NCBI RefSeq assembly: GCF_030268225.1
Contig: NZ_BSQG01000006.1
Coordinates: 185,677 to 249,676 of the forward strand
From: Nocardiopsis ansamitocini
GTDB lineage: Bacteria; Actinomycetota; Actinomycetes; Streptosporangiales; Streptosporangiaceae
Direction: 5' to 3'
DNA: 64,000 bases
Shown: positions 55,252 to 63,405 of the stretch, in pieces
Position numbering within the stretch: position 1 is the first letter of the stretch
Layout of the letters: each line of letters begins with the position of its first letter
The notes under the pieces: model-generated
Seen by the model: only the letters and a program-made list of their open reading frames with translations
The model's database searches: none
Told to the model about the DNA's origin: nothing
Translations under genes and position numbers: made by a program

Positions 55252-55593
55252 GTGAGGCTGTCTTTCTCCGAGGTCGGCGGTGACGGTTCAGCAGTCGCGT
55301 TCAGCGCCGCCGACACCCCTCGTCAAAGACTTCGCTCCGATGCCACACCCTGTTCCCAATCGAGGTGACGTGCATAAACTTAGTTAACCATATTTCCTAC
55401 TGGAAAGGTCTTCTTTAGTGATCCGGTGCACCGGGCCGCCCGGCGTCGGGCTGGGCTATGCGGTTCCTCTGGCGACACACCAATACCACATGGTCGCATA
55501 TCGACACAAACGGGTGTGTCGTGGAGGCGTGTCCCCACGGGCCGGGCCGAGGACCCACGCGCCGCGCACCCCCGCGGGTCCAGGACCGTGTGC
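55252..55593. other. AT-rich intergenic region upstream of cysteine dioxygenase
   Basis: About 340 bp. The patch 55372-55420 is markedly AT-rich for this genome and holds an inverted repeat TTTCC-TACT-GGAAA (55393-55406) and the palindrome GTTAAC (55383-55388). It probably contains the minus-strand promoter of the dioxygenase-rhodanese pair and perhaps an operator. No gene is supported. Confidence 0.4.
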
Positions 55594-55809
55594 TCACCGT
55601 CCGCCCTGGCGCCGCAGTTCGCGCCGCTCCCGGTACCGGCCCACCGTACGAACCGTGCCCACGGCGACTAACCCGGCCCCCAGGACCGGAAGCAGCCACA
55701 AGGAACTGAACCACCAACCGGTCGAGCCCTGCACGACGAACGCCAGACCCAGCATGACGAACAGCAGCCCCGCGGTCAGCGACGCCCAGTCGGTTCTACG
55801 ACGCGACAT
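55594..55809 (-). CDS. Small two-helix membrane protein
   Basis: A 71-residue protein with two hydrophobic helices (about 10-27 and 35-53) and a basic C-terminal end (RYRERRELRRQGGR). It overlaps the 3' end of the PspC/LiaF-like gene by 14 nt on the same strand, so it is translationally linked to it. Function is unknown, possibly an accessory of the envelope-stress module. Confidence 0.7.
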   Translation of the reverse strand: MSRRRTDWASLTAGLLFVMLGLAFVVQGSTGWWFSSLWLLPVLGAGLVAVGTVRTVGRYRERRELRRQGGR

Positions 55810-57127
55810 GGCGCACCTCCACTGTCCCCACCTGGGATCGCACGTCGATCACCAACGTCGCCGACGGGTCGTGCCCAACCGGTTCCACGGTCTCGGTCAA
55901 CCGGTTGTCCACCCCGTACCGCTCCATGTCACCCACCTTGACCTCTCCCACACCGGATGAAGCGTTCACCACGACCCGCACCGACTCTGGTACCAGTACC
56001 TCGACGGTCCCGATGCCGACCCGTGCGCGTACCGCCAACTCCTGGCCCGGCTCAAGAGGAATCCCCGTCAGATCGATATCGGCGTTTCCCGCGGTCAAGG
56101 CGAACCCCTCCTCGGCCTGTGCCACCGTGCTCGGACCCCAGGGCGCGTCACCGAAACGCATCGTCGTCAGATCGGTCGTCGAAGCGGCCACCGCCATCAC
56201 CGTCGCCACCGTCGCCACCGTCTTCACCCCTCGGCCATCGCCCGCCCACGTACCGACCACCAGCACGGCGCCCAGCAGCAACACGACCCCGCCGAGGTAG
56301 AGAGGCCCCGTCCCAGGGGCGATCAGCGACGACCACGACACCCCGCCCACCATTACGAACGTCGTGATGCTCAGCCCCGCCACCAACCACAGCGCGGCCA
56401 TCAGGAGCGACGCTCCCCGTCCCTTCCGGCACGCGTCGGACCCCGTGCCCCAGCCCGGGGTGGAACCGGTGTCCTCGTCGCTCTCCTCCTCCGTCGCCTC
56501 CGCATTGTGCTCCGCCGCGTGACGCCCCACCAACGCCAGGTCGACCGGTCCGGCCGGCGCCGCAGCCCACGGCTGTGCAGGGTTGTAGTAGGAGGCCGTC
56601 GGTTCCGGCTCCGGCGCGGCGGGGGGCGGACCGGTCGCCTTCAGCCACCCGGGGAGGTCCCGGGCGGTCTGCTGAAGATCCACACCCCGGTTGTGCGCGC
56701 TCAACCCGCTCAGGATCAAGGGCGTCGCCAACACCAGCGTTCCCCAGCCGAACCCGCCCACCAGGCTCAACGCAGTGGCGACCGCCAGCCCCACACCCAA
56801 CAGCGCTACGACCGCCTTGCCCAGCAGCCGTACGCCCAGCAGCTGTTCGGCCATCGCCGGCCCACCGCGCGAGTCGCGCATCAACAGCCACGCCGCGATA
56901 TACAGGAACAGGCCCGTACCGCCCACCAGGGCGGTGATCGCGAACGTCGTCCGCCACACCACCGGGTCGGTCTGGGTGTAGCGGCCCAACCCGGCGGCGA
57001 CACCGGTCACCACACCGTTGACGTCGTCCTTGCGCAGCAGGCGCTCGGCGCCGTCCCCTTCCGGGGGGGCCACCCCGGTCGGAGCCGCGCCCTGGCCGGT
57101 CCCGGCAGCAGACTCACGATCCTCCAT
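55796..57127 (-). CDS. PspC-domain / LiaF-like membrane protein
   Basis: A 443-residue protein. The N-terminal PspC domain (about 30-90) has VNGVVTGVAAGLGRYTQTDP and a hydrophobic helix. About six hydrophobic segments follow, with a Pro/Glu-rich cytosolic loop. The soluble C-terminal domain (about 340-443) is beta-rich with Gly-Val turns (GIGTVEVLVPESV, SSGVGEVKVGDM, SQVGTVEVRHV), resembling the LiaF/VraT-type sensor-inhibitor domain. ATG 57127 starts MEDRESAAGT with GATGGGG upstream. It is divergent from a PspC-domain histidine kinase and its regulator, suggesting a LiaFSR-like envelope-stress system. Confidence 0.85.
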   Translation of the reverse strand: MEDRESAAGTGQGAAPTGVAPPEGDGAERLLRKDDVNGVVTGVAAGLGRYTQTDPVVWRTTFAITALVGGTGLFLYIAAWLLMRDSRGGPAMAEQLLGVRLLGKAVVALLGVGLAVATALSLVGGFGWGTLVLATPLILSGLSAHNRGVDLQQTARDLPGWLKATGPPPAAPEPEPTASYYNPAQPWAAAPAGPVDLALVGRHAAEHNAEATEEESDEDTGSTPGWGTGSDACRKGRGASLLMAALWLVAGLSITTFVMVGGVSWSSLIAPGTGPLYLGGVVLLLGAVLVVGTWAGDGRGVKTVATVATVMAVAASTTDLTTMRFGDAPWGPSTVAQAEEGFALTAGNADIDLTGIPLEPGQELAVRARVGIGTVEVLVPESVRVVVNASSGVGEVKVGDMERYGVDNRLTETVEPVGHDPSATLVIDVRSQVGTVEVRHVAS

Positions 57128-57289
57128 GTCCCCATCGTCGCCCCAACCGCCGGCGGTTCCCATCGGGGACCACCCTGACCCCACCCTGAACCGGCGGTCC
57201 GCAAAGCTGGGGCGTGCCCCTGATGCGACCGCGTCGACGGGCGCGGCATCCTGGTAGGGCGGCAGCGCGAGCACAATGATGGGGGACGG

Positions 57290-58507
57290 TTGACGACGGC
57301 GACGGAGCGGGAGACACCACAGCTCTACCGTGGGCGAAACGACCGCCTGGTAACCGGTGTGGGCTCCGGGCTCGCCCGGCATCTGGGGATCGATCCCGTC
57401 GTCGCACGCCTGGCGCTGCTCGCCCTGTCCACCGCAGGCATCGGCATCGCCGTCTACATCACCCTGACCCTGGTGGTTCCGACCGAGCCGGAGACAACCG
57501 ACCCCTCCGACCCTCTCGACGTCAAGGCGCGCGCCCGGAAAAAGGGCCGCGACATCAGCCAGCTGCTCGCCTACATCGCGCTGGCCACCGGCATGGGGGT
57601 GCTGTTCCTGCTGTTCGGCGGCGTGTTCGATCCGCTGCTGTGGTTCCTCGTCTTCGGCGCGTTGGGTGGCACGATCCTCTGGCAGCAGGCCAACGCCGCC
57701 CAGCGTGACGAGTGGGTTGCCAGCACCCCCTTCCGCGGCCGCAAGGGCTGGGCGCGCACCGGAGCCGGGGTCCTGCTGGTCATCACCGGAGTCATCGGCT
57801 TCCTCGCGTTCCAACAGCAGCTGAGTGACGCCCGCGCCGGCCTGACCTTCGCCATCGCACTGCTCTCGGGGATCGCGCTGATCGCCGCCCCCTGGATCGT
57901 CGGCCTGGTCCGAGAGCGCGACAAGGAGCGCCGCGAGCGAATCCGCAGCCAGGAACGCGCCGAACTCGCCGCGCACATCCACGACTCGGTACTGCACACC
58001 CTCACCCTGATCCAACGCCGGGCGGAGGACCCGCGCGAGGTCCAGCGGCTGGCCCGCGTCCAGGAACGGGCGCTGCGAAGCTGGCTCTACCAGCGCCCCG
58101 CGGACGCCGAGACCACCGTCTCGCCCGCACTCGAACGCGTTGCCGCCGAAGTCGAGGAGGCCCACGGCGTACCGATCGAGGTCGTGTGCGTCGGCGACTG
58201 CCCCATTGACGACGGCGTCCGCGCCACCCTCCAGGCCGCCCGCGAGGCAATGGTCAACGCCTCCAAGTACGCGGGGGTGGACACCGTCGCCGTGTTCGGC
58301 GAGGTCGAACCCGACGAGGTGCTCGTCTTCATCCGCGACCGGGGGGAGGGCTTCGACCTCGACGACCTCCCCGCCGACCGGATGGGCGTACGCGGCTCCA
58401 TCATCGGACGGATGGAACGCCACGGCGGGAACGCCCGCATCCGAACCGCGCCCGGCGAAGGCACCGAAGTCCAGTTGCGGATGCCCCGCGGTGCCGAGAC
58501 CAGGTAG
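57290..58507 (+). CDS. PspC-domain sensor histidine kinase
   Basis: A 405-residue kinase. An N-terminal PspC domain (about 14-65: NDRLVTGVGSGLARHLGIDP) and about five membrane helices are followed by a HisKA_3 dimerisation helix with the phospho-accepting His in AELAAHIHDSVLHTLTL (near residue 230). The HATPase_c domain has the N-box AAREAMVNASKYAG and the G-box DRGEGFD. TTG 57290 follows a GGGGGA. It pairs with the response regulator just downstream. Confidence 0.9.
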   Translation: MTTATERETPQLYRGRNDRLVTGVGSGLARHLGIDPVVARLALLALSTAGIGIAVYITLTLVVPTEPETTDPSDPLDVKARARKKGRDISQLLAYIALATGMGVLFLLFGGVFDPLLWFLVFGALGGTILWQQANAAQRDEWVASTPFRGRKGWARTGAGVLLVITGVIGFLAFQQQLSDARAGLTFAIALLSGIALIAAPWIVGLVRERDKERRERIRSQERAELAAHIHDSVLHTLTLIQRRAEDPREVQRLARVQERALRSWLYQRPADAETTVSPALERVAAEVEEAHGVPIEVVCVGDCPIDDGVRATLQAAREAMVNASKYAGVDTVAVFGEVEPDEVLVFIRDRGEGFDLDDLPADRMGVRGSIIGRMERHGGNARIRTAPGEGTEVQLRMPRGAETR

Positions 58508-58596
58508 GGCGGGGGCCGCACCCGTTCACGCATCAGCGGTGGTGCCCGGAGGTGGCCGAGTCCGGCACCGGGCGCCCGTGGGCGAGCCGGCAAGGG

Positions 58597-58602
58597 TAGA
58601 GT
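58597..58602 (+). promoter_or_regulatory. -10 box for a leaderless response-regulator transcript
   Basis: TAGAGT ends 7 nt before the GTG start at 58610, with no ribosome binding site between. The regulator may thus have its own promoter within the 102-bp gap after the kinase gene. Confidence 0.5.
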
Positions 58603-58609
58603 CCAGCCC

Positions 58610-59275
58610 GTGGTAGACGAAAACTCCTTTGCATCCGGGCGGGTCCCGCGCGTCGTCATCGTGGACGACCACCGGCTCTTTCGCAGCGGTGTGCGCGGCG
58701 AACTCGGCGACGCGGTAGAGGTCATCGGCGAGGCCGGCGACGTCGACAGCGCGGTCCGCGTCATCGTCGAGCACCAGCCCGACCTCGTCCTGCTCGACGT
58801 CCATCTTCCCGGGGGCGGCGGAGTCGAGGTGCTGCGCCGTGTGCTGGCCAAGCACCCCGAGATCCGTTTCCTCGCACTGTCGGTGTCCGATGCCGCCGAG
58901 GACGTGATCGGTGTCGTCCGCGGCGGCGCACGCGGCTACGTCACCAAGACCATCTCGGGCAAGGAACTGGCCAACGCCATCGTGCGGGTAGCCGACGGCG
59001 ACGCGGTGTTCTCCCCCCGGCTCGCGGGGTTCGTCCTGGACGCCTTCTCCGCCACCGACGCGCCTCCCATGGACCCCGAGCTCGACCGGCTCACCCAGCG
59101 CGAGCGCGAGGTCCTGCGCCTCATCGCCAGGGGGTACGCCTACAAAGAGGTCGCCAAGGAGCTGTTCATCTCCGTCAAGACCGTCGAGACCCACGTCTCC
59201 TCGGTCCTGCGCAAGCTCCAGCTCTCCAACCGTCACGAGCTCAGCCGCTGGGCGACCGCCCGCAAACTGGTCTGA
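58610..59275 (+). CDS. LuxR/NarL-family response regulator
   Basis: A 221-residue regulator. The receiver domain has the acidic pair VIVDDHRLF, the phospho-accepting Asp63 in LVLLDVHLPGG, and the conserved Lys in GYVTKTI. The C-terminal LuxR helix-turn-helix has LTQREREVLRLIARGYAYKE and FISVKTVETHVSSVLRKL. It is predicted to be phosphorylated by the upstream PspC histidine kinase and to regulate an envelope-stress regulon, perhaps including the divergent PspC/LiaF-like gene. Confidence 0.92.
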   Translation: MVDENSFASGRVPRVVIVDDHRLFRSGVRGELGDAVEVIGEAGDVDSAVRVIVEHQPDLVLLDVHLPGGGGVEVLRRVLAKHPEIRFLALSVSDAAEDVIGVVRGGARGYVTKTISGKELANAIVRVADGDAVFSPRLAGFVLDAFSATDAPPMDPELDRLTQREREVLRLIARGYAYKEVAKELFISVKTVETHVSSVLRKLQLSNRHELSRWATARKLV

Positions 59276-59369
59276 CCCCGCCCTGCGGCCGACGCGCCCC
59301 CTGCCGGCCGCCGCGTCACCGTGCGACCGGCCCCGGTGACGCACCGGCCCCCGCCCCTGCCCCGGCAGG

Positions 59370-60302
59370 TCAGCGCAGGGCGTCCAGCATGCGCTTGAGG
59401 AATCCGTCCGCGTCCACCTCGGTCACCAGGGTCACCGCGGGCCGATCGTCCGCACGGGGACGGGGGCGCAGGTCGGCGACGGTCGCCCCACGGGTGTGTG
59501 CTCCGTTGAGCTCGACGCGGACCGGTACCGACACCGACTCCACCACCATGAGCTCCGGGTTCACCAGGATGGCCGCGGCCAGGGGGTCGTGCATGGCGCA
59601 CGCGCGCTCGCCCAGGACGCTCTCGTAGAACCCCACGTAGAAGTCCAGGAAGCGGTGCGTGTACTCGGCGCGCTCGCCTGCCACGGCTGCCAGGTCGTCC
59701 AACCATCGGCCGCCTGCCAGGGTGCGCATCGTCACGTCCAGCGCCACCAGGGAAAGGTCGAACCCGGCACCCAGCACGGCCTCGGCCGCCTCGGGATCGT
59801 TCATGATGTTGGCCTCGGCCCACGCGGTCACGTTGCCCGGTGCCTGCACGGCGCCGCCCATGACGACCACCCGCCCGGCCAACTCGGGGAGCCTCGGTTC
59901 CAAGGCCAGGGCCAGTGCGAGGTTCGTCAGCGGTCCCACCGCCAGCACGTCGATCTCCCCGGGAGATTCCCGGACCAGGCGCACCAGCAGTTCCGCGGCC
60001 GACTCGTCCACCGGTCGTGCGGTGGGCTCCGGTGCCCGCACACCGCCCAGCCCGTTCTCGCCGTGCACGTGCCCGGCCAGGTTCGGCGGCTGTACCAGCG
60101 GCCGGCCGGCCCCCGCGGCGACGGGCACCTCGGGCCGTCCGTACAGTGCCAGCAGCCGAAGCGCGTTGTCCGTGGTGATCTCTACGGAGTTGTTGCCGTA
60201 CACGGTGCCGACGCCCACGATCTCCACGTCGGCGCAGGCGGCCAGGTAAGCCAGCGCCAGCGCGTCGTCGATCCCCGGATCGCAGTCCACGAAGACCCGC
60301 AC
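59370..60302 (-). CDS. Nucleoside hydrolase (IunH family)
   Basis: A 310-residue enzyme cleaving N-ribosidic bonds of nucleosides. The calcium-binding motif DCDPGIDDALALAYLA is at the N-terminus, with GTVYGNN, VGPLTNLALAL and HDPLAAAI-type residues downstream. GTG 60302 is 5 nt after GGGGG on the minus strand and gives VRVFVDCDPG; a TTG at 60314 would add four residues. Base specificity cannot be read. Confidence 0.92.
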   Translation of the reverse strand: MRVFVDCDPGIDDALALAYLAACADVEIVGVGTVYGNNSVEITTDNALRLLALYGRPEVPVAAGAGRPLVQPPNLAGHVHGENGLGGVRAPEPTARPVDESAAELLVRLVRESPGEIDVLAVGPLTNLALALALEPRLPELAGRVVVMGGAVQAPGNVTAWAEANIMNDPEAAEAVLGAGFDLSLVALDVTMRTLAGGRWLDDLAAVAGERAEYTHRFLDFYVGFYESVLGERACAMHDPLAAAILVNPELMVVESVSVPVRVELNGAHTRGATVADLRPRPRADDRPAVTLVTEVDADGFLKRMLDALR

Positions 60303-60318
60303 ATCTACCCCCAAAAAA

Positions 60319-60984
60319 CTACTGATTCGACGGGTCAGAGCTTAGAGCCGGTACCCGACCGGTCGGGCTGTCCGGGCCGGTACCGGCCCCCATCCGGCCC
60401 AACAGCCGGTCCGCGCCCACCAGGCAGAGGCCCAGAACCAGAAACGCCAGCGCGAGCAGCACCGCGTTGCCCGCCACCCCGGAGTAGCCGGCCAGTGACA
60501 CGTCCACGAAGAAGTACGGGTAATCGCTCTCGGGCAGCACGATTCCGCGCACCGTGGTGAACACGACGTAGGCCAACGGATACGCCAACCACAGGACGGC
60601 GTCGCGAACCCGCAGCCCACCCCGCTCGTCGAGCAGCAGGAAGTCCACCGCGGCCATGACCGGAGTGACCAGATGCAGCAGATCGCTGGAATCGGCGAGT
60701 GAGAACGCGGCCAGGTCGGGGCCGTCGGTCAGGATGAAGTTGTAGACCAGCCCGGTGATGAGCACGAAGAAGGTGACGCCTGCTCTGACGAACGGCGGCG
60801 GTCCTGCGCGGCCGGCCAGTACCGCCCACGCCGAGGCCGCCATGCACATCCCCAGCAAAATGTTGCTCTGGTTGGTGAAGAAGACCAGCGGCGGCCACAG
60901 CCCTCTCTGCCACATCTCCGTCCCGACCCCGAACACGACCGCCGTCACGATCGCGATCCGGAACCCTCCCGCGAACACGCGCAC
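60319..60984 (-). CDS. Pr6Pr family membrane protein
   Basis: A 221-residue protein with about six transmembrane helices. The sequence FFTNQSNILLGMCMA, LVYNFILTDGP, LLHLVTPVMAAVDFLL and YPYFFVDVSLAGY matches the Pr6Pr family of actinobacterial membrane proteins (FAR-17a/AIG1-like). No biochemical function is established. It lies 16 bp upstream of the nucleoside hydrolase on the same strand and may be co-transcribed. Confidence 0.8.
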   Translation of the reverse strand: MRVFAGGFRIAIVTAVVFGVGTEMWQRGLWPPLVFFTNQSNILLGMCMAASAWAVLAGRAGPPPFVRAGVTFFVLITGLVYNFILTDGPDLAAFSLADSSDLLHLVTPVMAAVDFLLLDERGGLRVRDAVLWLAYPLAYVVFTTVRGIVLPESDYPYFFVDVSLAGYSGVAGNAVLLALAFLVLGLCLVGADRLLGRMGAGTGPDSPTGRVPALSSDPSNQ

Positions 60985-61118
60985 TCGCTGAACCGCCTTT
61001 CTGCCCGTGGCTCCGATGGCGATGCTATTGCCGCAGTTCGGTGCGCTTCCAGGCGGGATGGCTCAGGTGCTGCCGGATGACACCCCCGAGTGCGGGGACC
61101 GATCCCGTGCGGCGCCCG

Positions 61119-61124
61119 TACCCT
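61119..61124 (+). promoter_or_regulatory. -10 box for a probable leaderless pcrA transcript
   Basis: TACCCT ends 7 nt before the pcrA GTG at 61132. The intervening TAGGTGG could also act as a very close ribosome binding site, so leaderless initiation is likely but not certain. Confidence 0.4.
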
Positions 61125-61131
61125 AGGTGGG

Positions 61132-63405
61132 GTGTCCTCCCAAGAACAGCTTCTCGAAGGTCTGAACGAGCCCCAGCGCGCTGCCGTCACGCACGCCGGA
61201 AGCCCCCTGCTGCTCGTGGCGGGTGCGGGTTCGGGCAAGACCCGTGTGCTCACGCACCGGATCGCCCACCTGTTGTCCGAGCGCGGGGTCCGCCCCGGCG
61301 AAGTGCTGGCGATCACCTTCACCAACAAGGCCGCGGCCGAGATGAAGCAGCGCATCGAGAAGATCCTGGGAGCCCGCGTCGCCAACACGATGTGGGTGAT
61401 GACCTTCCACTCCGCCTGTGTGCGCATCCTGCGCCGCGAGGCCGGGCGACTGGGCTACCCCAGCAGTTTCACCATCTACGACTCCGCCGACTCCCAGCGG
61501 CTCATGCAGCTGGTCTGTCGCGAACTCGACCTCGACCCCAAGCGCTTCCCGCCCCGGTCCTTCTCGGCACAGGTGTCCAACCTCAAGAACGAATTGGTCG
61601 ACTACGACACCTTCGCCGACCAGGCGCAGACCGAGCAGGAGAAGAAGCTCGCCGAGGCGTACCGGCTCTACCAGCAGCGCCTGCACGAGGCGGGTGCGAT
61701 GGACTTCGACGACCTCATCATGGTCACCGTCAACCTGTTCCAGATGTTCCCCGACATCGCCGAGCACTACCGGCGTCGCTTCCGTCACCTGATGGTCGAC
61801 GAGTACCAGGACACCAACCACGCACAGTACGAACTGGTGCGCGAACTCGTGGGGACGGGCGGGCCCGACGACGTCGTCCCGCAGGCAGAACTGTGCGTGG
61901 TGGGGGACGCCGACCAGTCCATCTACGCCTTCCGCGGGGCGACCATCCGCAACATCCTGGAGTTCGAACGGGACTATCCCAACGCTACGACGATCCTGCT
62001 GGAACAGAACTACCGGTCGAGTCAGAACATCCTCACGGCCGCCAACTCGGTGATCCAGCGCAACTCCGAGCGCAGGGCCAAGAAGCTGTGGTCCGACCGG
62101 GGGGACGGTCCGCCCATCGTCGGCTACGTCGCCGACAACGAACACGACGAGGCGGCATTCGTCGTCGGTGAGATCGACACGCTCACCGACGACGGGGTGT
62201 GCGCTCCCGGCGAGGTCGCGGTGTTCTACCGGACCAACGCCCAGTCCCGGGTGTTCGAGGACGTGTTCATCCGGACCGGACTTCCCTACAAGATCGTGGG
62301 CGGGGTGCGCTTCTACGAGCGCAAGGAGATCCGCGACGTCCTGGCCTATCTCCGGGCGTTGGCCAACCCCGAGGACACGGTCAGTCTGCGTCGGATCCTC
62401 AACGTCCCCAAACGCGGCATCGGCGACCGGGCCGAGGCGGTCGTCGAACTGTTCGCCGCACGCGAGCGGATCTCCTTCTCCCGTGCCCTGCGCCGGGCCG
62501 ACGAGGCACCGGGCATCGCGACCCGTTCCCTCAAGGCGATCAAAGAATTCACCGCGCTGCTGGAGGAGCTGGAGGCGCTCGTTCCGACGAGCAGCCCGGT
62601 CGAGATCGTCGAGGCCGTGCTGGAACGCACGGGCTATCTGAGCGAACTGGCCAACTCCAAGGATCTGCAGGACGAGAGCCGGCTGGAGAACCTTGAGGAG
62701 TTCGTCGAGGTCGCCAGGGAGTTCGAGGGGTCCTTCGCCGGTTCGCCGACCGCTGACGACGGTGATGGAGAGGAGCGACCGGAGGCCGGCGAGCCGGTCG
62801 AGGCCACCCTCGTGGACTTCCTGGAGCAGGTCGCGTTGGTGGCCGACGCCGATCAGATCCCCGACGCCGACGAGCACGGCGGAGTGGTCACCCTTATGAC
62901 GCTGCACGCGGCGAAGGGGCTGGAGTTCCCGGTGGTCTTCCTGACCGGGATGGAGGACGGCGTCTTCCCGCACATGCGCACGCTCGGCGACAAGGTCGCC
63001 CTGGAGGAGGAACGGCGGCTCGCCTATGTCGGGATCACCCGCGCGCAGGAACGGCTCTACCTGAGCCGCTCCGCGGTGCGCAGCGCATGGGGAACGCCCG
63101 CCTACAACCCCGCATCGCGGTTCCTCGACGAGGTTCCCAAGGAACTGGTCGACTGGCGCAGGGCCGAATCCTCGATCGCGCGTGTCCAGGCGCCGCCCCG
63201 CATGGCCAAGGCCGCCCCCCGCAAGCCCTCGCGTGACGTGCCTGCCCTCAGCCCGGGGGACAAGGTGAACCACGATTCGTTCGGCATGGGCACGGTGGTG
63301 CTCGTCGACGGGGCCGGGGACCGGACCAAGGCGCGGATCGACTTCGGTGCGGACATCGGGGAGAAGGACCTGATGGTGAAATTCGCGCCGCTCGAAAAAC
63401 TGTAG
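61132..63405 (+). CDS. pcrA: ATP-dependent DNA helicase PcrA/UvrD
   Basis: A 757-residue SF1A 3'-5' helicase for repair, replication-fork rescue and RNA polymerase clearing. The Q-motif LNEPQRAAVTH, Walker A LVAGAGSGKTRVLTHRIAHL, motif II VDEYQDTNHAQY (near 221), motif III GDADQSIYAFRGA, motif V TLMTLHAAKGLEFPVVFL and motif VI LAYVGITRAQERLYL are all present. The C-terminus carries the Tudor-like PGDKVNHDSFGMGTVV domain that contacts RNA polymerase. GTG 61132 is the first start compatible with the family; pcrA precedes the rrn region. Confidence 0.96.
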   Translation: MSSQEQLLEGLNEPQRAAVTHAGSPLLLVAGAGSGKTRVLTHRIAHLLSERGVRPGEVLAITFTNKAAAEMKQRIEKILGARVANTMWVMTFHSACVRILRREAGRLGYPSSFTIYDSADSQRLMQLVCRELDLDPKRFPPRSFSAQVSNLKNELVDYDTFADQAQTEQEKKLAEAYRLYQQRLHEAGAMDFDDLIMVTVNLFQMFPDIAEHYRRRFRHLMVDEYQDTNHAQYELVRELVGTGGPDDVVPQAELCVVGDADQSIYAFRGATIRNILEFERDYPNATTILLEQNYRSSQNILTAANSVIQRNSERRAKKLWSDRGDGPPIVGYVADNEHDEAAFVVGEIDTLTDDGVCAPGEVAVFYRTNAQSRVFEDVFIRTGLPYKIVGGVRFYERKEIRDVLAYLRALANPEDTVSLRRILNVPKRGIGDRAEAVVELFAARERISFSRALRRADEAPGIATRSLKAIKEFTALLEELEALVPTSSPVEIVEAVLERTGYLSELANSKDLQDESRLENLEEFVEVAREFEGSFAGSPTADDGDGEERPEAGEPVEATLVDFLEQVALVADADQIPDADEHGGVVTLMTLHAAKGLEFPVVFLTGMEDGVFPHMRTLGDKVALEEERRLAYVGITRAQERLYLSRSAVRSAWGTPAYNPASRFLDEVPKELVDWRRAESSIARVQAPPRMAKAAPRKPSRDVPALSPGDKVNHDSFGMGTVVLVDGAGDRTKARIDFGADIGEKDLMVKFAPLEKL

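Noticed and set aside
61123..63273. 716-codon open frame antisense to pcrA
   Set aside because: pcrA on the plus strand has all helicase motifs; the antisense frame has none.
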